The notes below the pieces were generated by a model. The model was not told the origin of the DNA and did not search any database. It saw only the letters and a program-made list of their open reading frames with translations. From assembly GCA_025927665.1 (NCBI GenBank), contig JAICKZ010000132.1, positions 1 through 8,613 of the forward strand: a stretch of DNA of 8,613 nt, in the 5' to 3' direction. How positions within the stretch are numbered: position 1 is the stretch's first letter; the number at the start of each line of letters is the position of its first letter. Origin of the DNA: Steroidobacteraceae bacterium (GTDB taxonomy: Bacteria; Pseudomonadota; Gammaproteobacteria; Steroidobacterales; Steroidobacteraceae). Below are positions 6,144-8,613 of the stretch, piece after piece. Position numbers and translations under genes: made by a program.

Positions 6144-6159
6144 TATCACAATGTGATAA
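6143..6159. promoter_or_regulatory. Exact 17-bp operator candidate at the thiolase transcription start
   Basis: TTATCAC (6143-6149) and GTGATAA (6153-6159) are exact reverse complements around a 3-bp AAT spacer. The dyad begins at the last base of the -10-like TATGAT and would straddle the transcription start, the classic place for a repressor. It also fixes the start choice, because an in-frame GTG (6153) lies inside it, making ATG 6180 the likelier start. I cannot name the cognate regulator. Confidence 0.5.
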
Positions 6160-6179
6160 ATCGTAGTGAGGGGCGTTGT

Positions 6180-7358
6180 ATGTCTGATGAACTTGTTATC
6201 CTTGCCGCACGTCGCACGCCGATTGGCGCCTTTCAAGGTGTATTCAATACGGTAACATCCTCACAACTTGGTACGGCTGCTATTCGCGCTGTTGTTGCAG
6301 ACAGTGGCGTTACAGTAGATCAACTTGATGAAGTAATCATGGGTTGTGTATTAATGGCAGGCCAAGGACAAGCACCTGCAAGACAGGCTTCGCTAGGCGC
6401 TGGAATACCGAAATCAGTACCCACCACCACCATCAACAAAATATGTGGCTCGGCAATGAAAGCCGTCATGATGGCTTGTGATCAGCTTCGGGCTGGCAAT
6501 GCCGAGGTCATTGTTGCAGGTGGCATGGAATCCATGACGAATGCTCCGTATCTTTTGCCGAAAGCGCGCGGTGGTTATCGCATGGGTCACGGCGAAATCA
6601 TTGATCACATGTTTTATGATGGTTTGCAAAATCCCTATGATGGAAAAATGATGGGATTTTTTGCCGATGCCACTGCTGCCAAGTATGGCTTTACTCGTGA
6701 GCAACAAGATGCCTTTGCAATTGAGTCGGTTCGTCGTGCACAACTTGCGGTTGCAAATGGCGCATTCAAGAATGAAATCATCTCTGTAATAGTCAAAACT
6801 CGCAAAGGCGAACAAACCATCGATAGTGATCAAACGCCTGACACTTGTGATATCAATAAAATCTCCACACTTAAACCTGCATTCAATAAAGACGGTACTG
6901 TCACCGCCGCAAGCTCGTCATCGATTTCAGATGGCGCAAGTGCATTGATGATTACAACTGCGAATTATGCGAAGCAAAATGAATATGCTCCCATTGCACG
7001 CATTGTGGCGTATACAAGCCATGCACATGAACCGGAATGGTTTACCACTGCACCCGTTGGCGCGATTAAAAAAGTGCTGGATAAAGCCCAATGGAAAATT
7101 AGCGACGTTGATCTATTTGAAATCAACGAAGCCTTTGCTTGTGTGACCATGGCCGCCATGCACGATGTCGGTATTGATCACAACAAAGTGAACATCAATG
7201 GTGGTGCCTGCGCACTGGGACATCCCATCGGTGCCGCCGGTGCGCGCATTCTTACTACATTGATTTATGCATTGAAGGCACGTTCGCTTAAACGTGGCAT
7301 TGCATCGTTGTGTATTGGTGGTGGTGAAGCAACGGCGATAGCAATTGAAATAATTTAA
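6180..7358 (+). CDS. Acetyl-CoA C-acetyltransferase (thiolase)
   Basis: Predicted cytoplasmic thiolase II: reversible Claisen condensation of two acetyl-CoA to acetoacetyl-CoA, or thiolysis of a short-chain 3-ketoacyl-CoA. It is 392 residues from ATG 6180, with GAGGGG (6168-6173) 6 nt upstream; an in-frame GTG at 6153 is less likely. The catalytic set is complete: nucleophilic Cys89 in NKICGSAMKA, His348 in GGACALGHPIGAAGARI and Cys378 in CIGGGEATA. These numbers match those I recall for the Zoogloea ramigera biosynthetic thiolase. GGMESMTNAPYLL (114-126) and NEAFA (316-320) are also family motifs. The usual TAGNASGINDGA-like loop reads TAASSSSISDGA, a modest variation. It is probably cotranscribed with the SRPBCC gene 64 bp downstream. 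No acetoacetyl-CoA reductase or PHA synthase is in view, so the direction (degradation, PHB or other) cannot be told. AtoB, PhbA and YqeF types cannot be separated by eye. Confidence 0.94.
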   Translation: MSDELVILAARRTPIGAFQGVFNTVTSSQLGTAAIRAVVADSGVTVDQLDEVIMGCVLMAGQGQAPARQASLGAGIPKSVPTTTINKICGSAMKAVMMACDQLRAGNAEVIVAGGMESMTNAPYLLPKARGGYRMGHGEIIDHMFYDGLQNPYDGKMMGFFADATAAKYGFTREQQDAFAIESVRRAQLAVANGAFKNEIISVIVKTRKGEQTIDSDQTPDTCDINKISTLKPAFNKDGTVTAASSSSISDGASALMITTANYAKQNEYAPIARIVAYTSHAHEPEWFTTAPVGAIKKVLDKAQWKISDVDLFEINEAFACVTMAAMHDVGIDHNKVNINGGACALGHPIGAAGARILTTLIYALKARSLKRGIASLCIGGGEATAIAIEII

Positions 7359-7422
7359 GAGGTTGCAATGCTGCTTATAACAGGGAGGTGAGAAAAAATG
7401 CTGTCTCAAAAGGGGCTAAGTC

Positions 7423-7938
7423 ATGAAAGTTTTAAATGTCCATCAACGTACTATTCCACTGCCTATAGCGCAAGTGGCAGTGTTGATCGATTCATTGGCT
7501 GCGTCCAATGATCTGCTATGGCCTTATGAGCGTTGGCCACGTATGAAGTTTGATCAACCTTTGAAAGTAGGTGCGACGGGTGGTCATGGTCCCATTCGTT
7601 ACAACGTCGTAGCCTATACTCCCGGAATTCACATTCGATTTCAATTCACTGGGCCTAGCGGTTTTAATGGCTATCATGAATTCAAAGTGACCTTTTCCGA
7701 TAGCGTATGCGTTCTGCGGCATACGGTGGAGATGACGGCTAATGGCATTGCATTATTGACGTGGCCGCTGATATATCGACCGCTACACGATGCGTTGATT
7801 GAAGATGCTTTGACGAAGGCGCAACAGTCTCTGGGCCAACGCCCAGAATTTCACCGCTGGTCAATATGGGTTAAAGCACTACGATCAGTTTTGTCACGTG
7901 GAAGAGATAAATCCAACCTTACAAAAACACAACGCTGA
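7423..7938 (+). CDS. SRPBCC-family (START/Bet v1-like) small protein
   Basis: It is 171 residues with no signal peptide, so probably cytoplasmic. It resembles SRPBCC-fold proteins (polyketide-cyclase/dehydrase-like), which bind hydrophobic ligands in a helix-grip cavity. The N-terminal LNVHQRTIPLPIAQVAVLID with ERWPRMKFDQPLKVGA (36-51), GGHGPIRYNVVAYTPG (53-68), IRFQFTGPSGFNGYHEF (70-86) and the late helix HDALIEDALTKAQQSL form a recognisable, uncharacterised family pattern. The tail (about 150-171) is rich in Arg, Lys and Ser. An AGGGG site lies 7 nt before ATG 7423. It follows the thiolase by 64 bp and is likely in its transcript. A short overlapping frame with a stronger ribosome site starts at 7398 (see findings). 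The ligand and biological role are unknown; a link to thiolase chemistry is only suggested by co-location. Confidence 0.8.
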   Translation: MKVLNVHQRTIPLPIAQVAVLIDSLAASNDLLWPYERWPRMKFDQPLKVGATGGHGPIRYNVVAYTPGIHIRFQFTGPSGFNGYHEFKVTFSDSVCVLRHTVEMTANGIALLTWPLIYRPLHDALIEDALTKAQQSLGQRPEFHRWSIWVKALRSVLSRGRDKSNLTKTQR

Positions 7939-7960
7939 TCCATCATCGAATGACGGCTTA

Positions 7961-7977
7961 ATAGGTTGCAATCCTAT
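7961..7977. terminator. Weak hairpin between convergent genes
   Basis: ATAGG (7961-7965) pairs with CCTAT (7973-7977) around a 7-nt loop containing the palindrome TTGCAA. It stands between the SRPBCC stop (7938) and the stop of the minus-strand gene (8001). The stem is short and no clear T-run follows on either strand, so a terminator role for the convergent pair is possible but poorly supported. Confidence 0.25.
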
Positions 7978-8000
7978 CAATGTTTGGTTAATGCACTTCT

Positions 8001-8613
8001 TCATTTCTTATGTTGCTGAACGTACTGATAGACAAGATTAGTAAAGGTTCTCGACTCAGTTTCTGGCAACATCCGTGTTGGATAATGTACCCAAGTGGTT
8101 AACACCGCATGGTCGGGATGAATACCCATACCAGACTCAACCTCCGTATAATGTTTGACGGCATTTTGCACCCAATCGATATCACTGCGTTCGATACTGT
8201 TTGCATCGAACCAAGGCTCTTCGCCTCGAGCGGCAGCATCATAATCGATCCCCAGAGCCACATGCCGTTGTTTTAAAGCCTTTGCCAGCGGCAAAAGATT
8301 TTGCACTGACTCTGGTTTCCAGCTTAGATCAACATGCATATAAGCGAGTTTTTCTCCTGTGATCTGCTGATAAACGTCTACCCAGTTAACGAGCTCATCA
8401 ATCCAATCACGATCTTTGGTAACAACTTCATCGGTACCGATTTGTGCATTGGGAAAATATTTTTTAACAATAGCGATACCCGGCTTGAGCGCTTCAGCCA
8501 GTGTTTGCACAGATTCGTGACAGGCCGTTGGACTTGAATCCTTGTGCCCATAGAAAAATGGTTCGTCCATCGTGACGTATTTTATATCCGCTCCATTGCG
8601 GCGAAGTTTGTCC
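8001..8613 (-). CDS. Probable TIM-barrel, glycoside-hydrolase-like protein (5' end outside window)
   Basis: The frame is open from the right edge to TGA at 8003-8001, giving 203 residues of C-terminal sequence. The internal ATG at 8570 is not the start: coding with family-like sequence (RRNGADIKYVTMDEP) continues upstream to the edge. The fragment shows alternating strands and helices with barrel-like strand ends: KYVTMDEPFFYGH (11-23), NAQIGTDEV (55-63), LAYMHVDLSW (79... to about 98), HVALGIDYDA (about 107-116), DHAVLTTWVHYP (about 147-158) and a terminal LPETESRTFTNLV. From memory it resembles uncharacterised bacterial proteins assigned to the glycoside hydrolase TIM-barrel superfamily. 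Glu17 and Glu62 of the fragment, both at probable strand ends, are conceivable catalytic acids. Substrate and localisation are unknown because the N-terminus, where a signal peptide might be, is missing. It converges on the SRPBCC gene with 62 bp between. Confidence 0.6.
   Translation of the reverse strand, partial: DKLRRNGADIKYVTMDEPFFYGHKDSSPTACHESVQTLAEALKPGIAIVKKYFPNAQIGTDEVVTKDRDWIDELVNWVDVYQQITGEKLAYMHVDLSWKPESVQNLLPLAKALKQRHVALGIDYDAAARGEEPWFDANSIERSDIDWVQNAVKHYTEVESGMGIHPDHAVLTTWVHYPTRMLPETESRTFTNLVYQYVQQHKK

Noticed and set aside
6414..6833. A 139-codon minus-strand frame inside the thiolase gene.
   Set aside because: It is antisense to conserved thiolase motifs, with no family resemblance or ribosome site of note.

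Overview
The window reads as ordinary chromosome of a gammaproteobacterium-like bacterium of moderate G+C. The basis is that the PrpB and PrpC proteins look enterobacterial/gammaproteobacterial throughout. Resemblance to Legionellales, where GH12 cellulases occur, is a guess from memory and was not tested. I see no rRNA, tRNA, CRISPR, transposase, integrase or insertion-sequence ends.

Layout. Positions 1-2028 (minus strand) hold the start of a 2-methylcitrate-cycle cluster: prpB (2-methylisocitrate lyase, complete, GTG start) followed by prpC (2-methylcitrate synthase, running off the left edge after 344 codons). Positions 2029-2458 are a divergent intergenic region with several dyads. Positions 2459-3604 (plus) encode an AraC-type regulator whose N-terminal half is about seven membrane segments, a one-component membrane sensor/regulator. 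Positions 3605-4005 are a long untranslated region with a perfect 20-bp palindrome and two competing hairpins. Positions 4006-6054 (plus) encode a secreted modular GH12 endoglucanase (signal peptide, GH12, Ig-like region, carboxypeptidase-regulatory-like domain, CBM2), closed by a textbook intrinsic terminator. Positions 6180-7938 (plus) hold a thiolase (acetyl-CoA acetyltransferase) and a small SRPBCC-fold protein, probably one transcript, with a promoter-plus-operator arrangement in front. Positions 8001-8613 (minus, convergent, 5' end outside the window) carry the C-terminal part of a probable TIM-barrel, glycoside-hydrolase-like protein of unknown function.

How the parts fit. prpB/prpC serve propionyl-CoA disposal, and the thiolase joins or splits acetyl/acetoacetyl-CoA, so both flanks concern short-chain acyl-CoA metabolism. 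The centre is a possible cellulose-use unit: a membrane AraC sensor directly upstream of, and co-oriented with, a secreted cellulase that has its own regulated-looking leader. That the AraC protein controls the cellulase is inference from adjacency only.

The most noteworthy signals are regulatory: exact dyads sit in front of the AraC gene, the cellulase and the thiolase. I do not see convincing evidence of a wholly new biological system.
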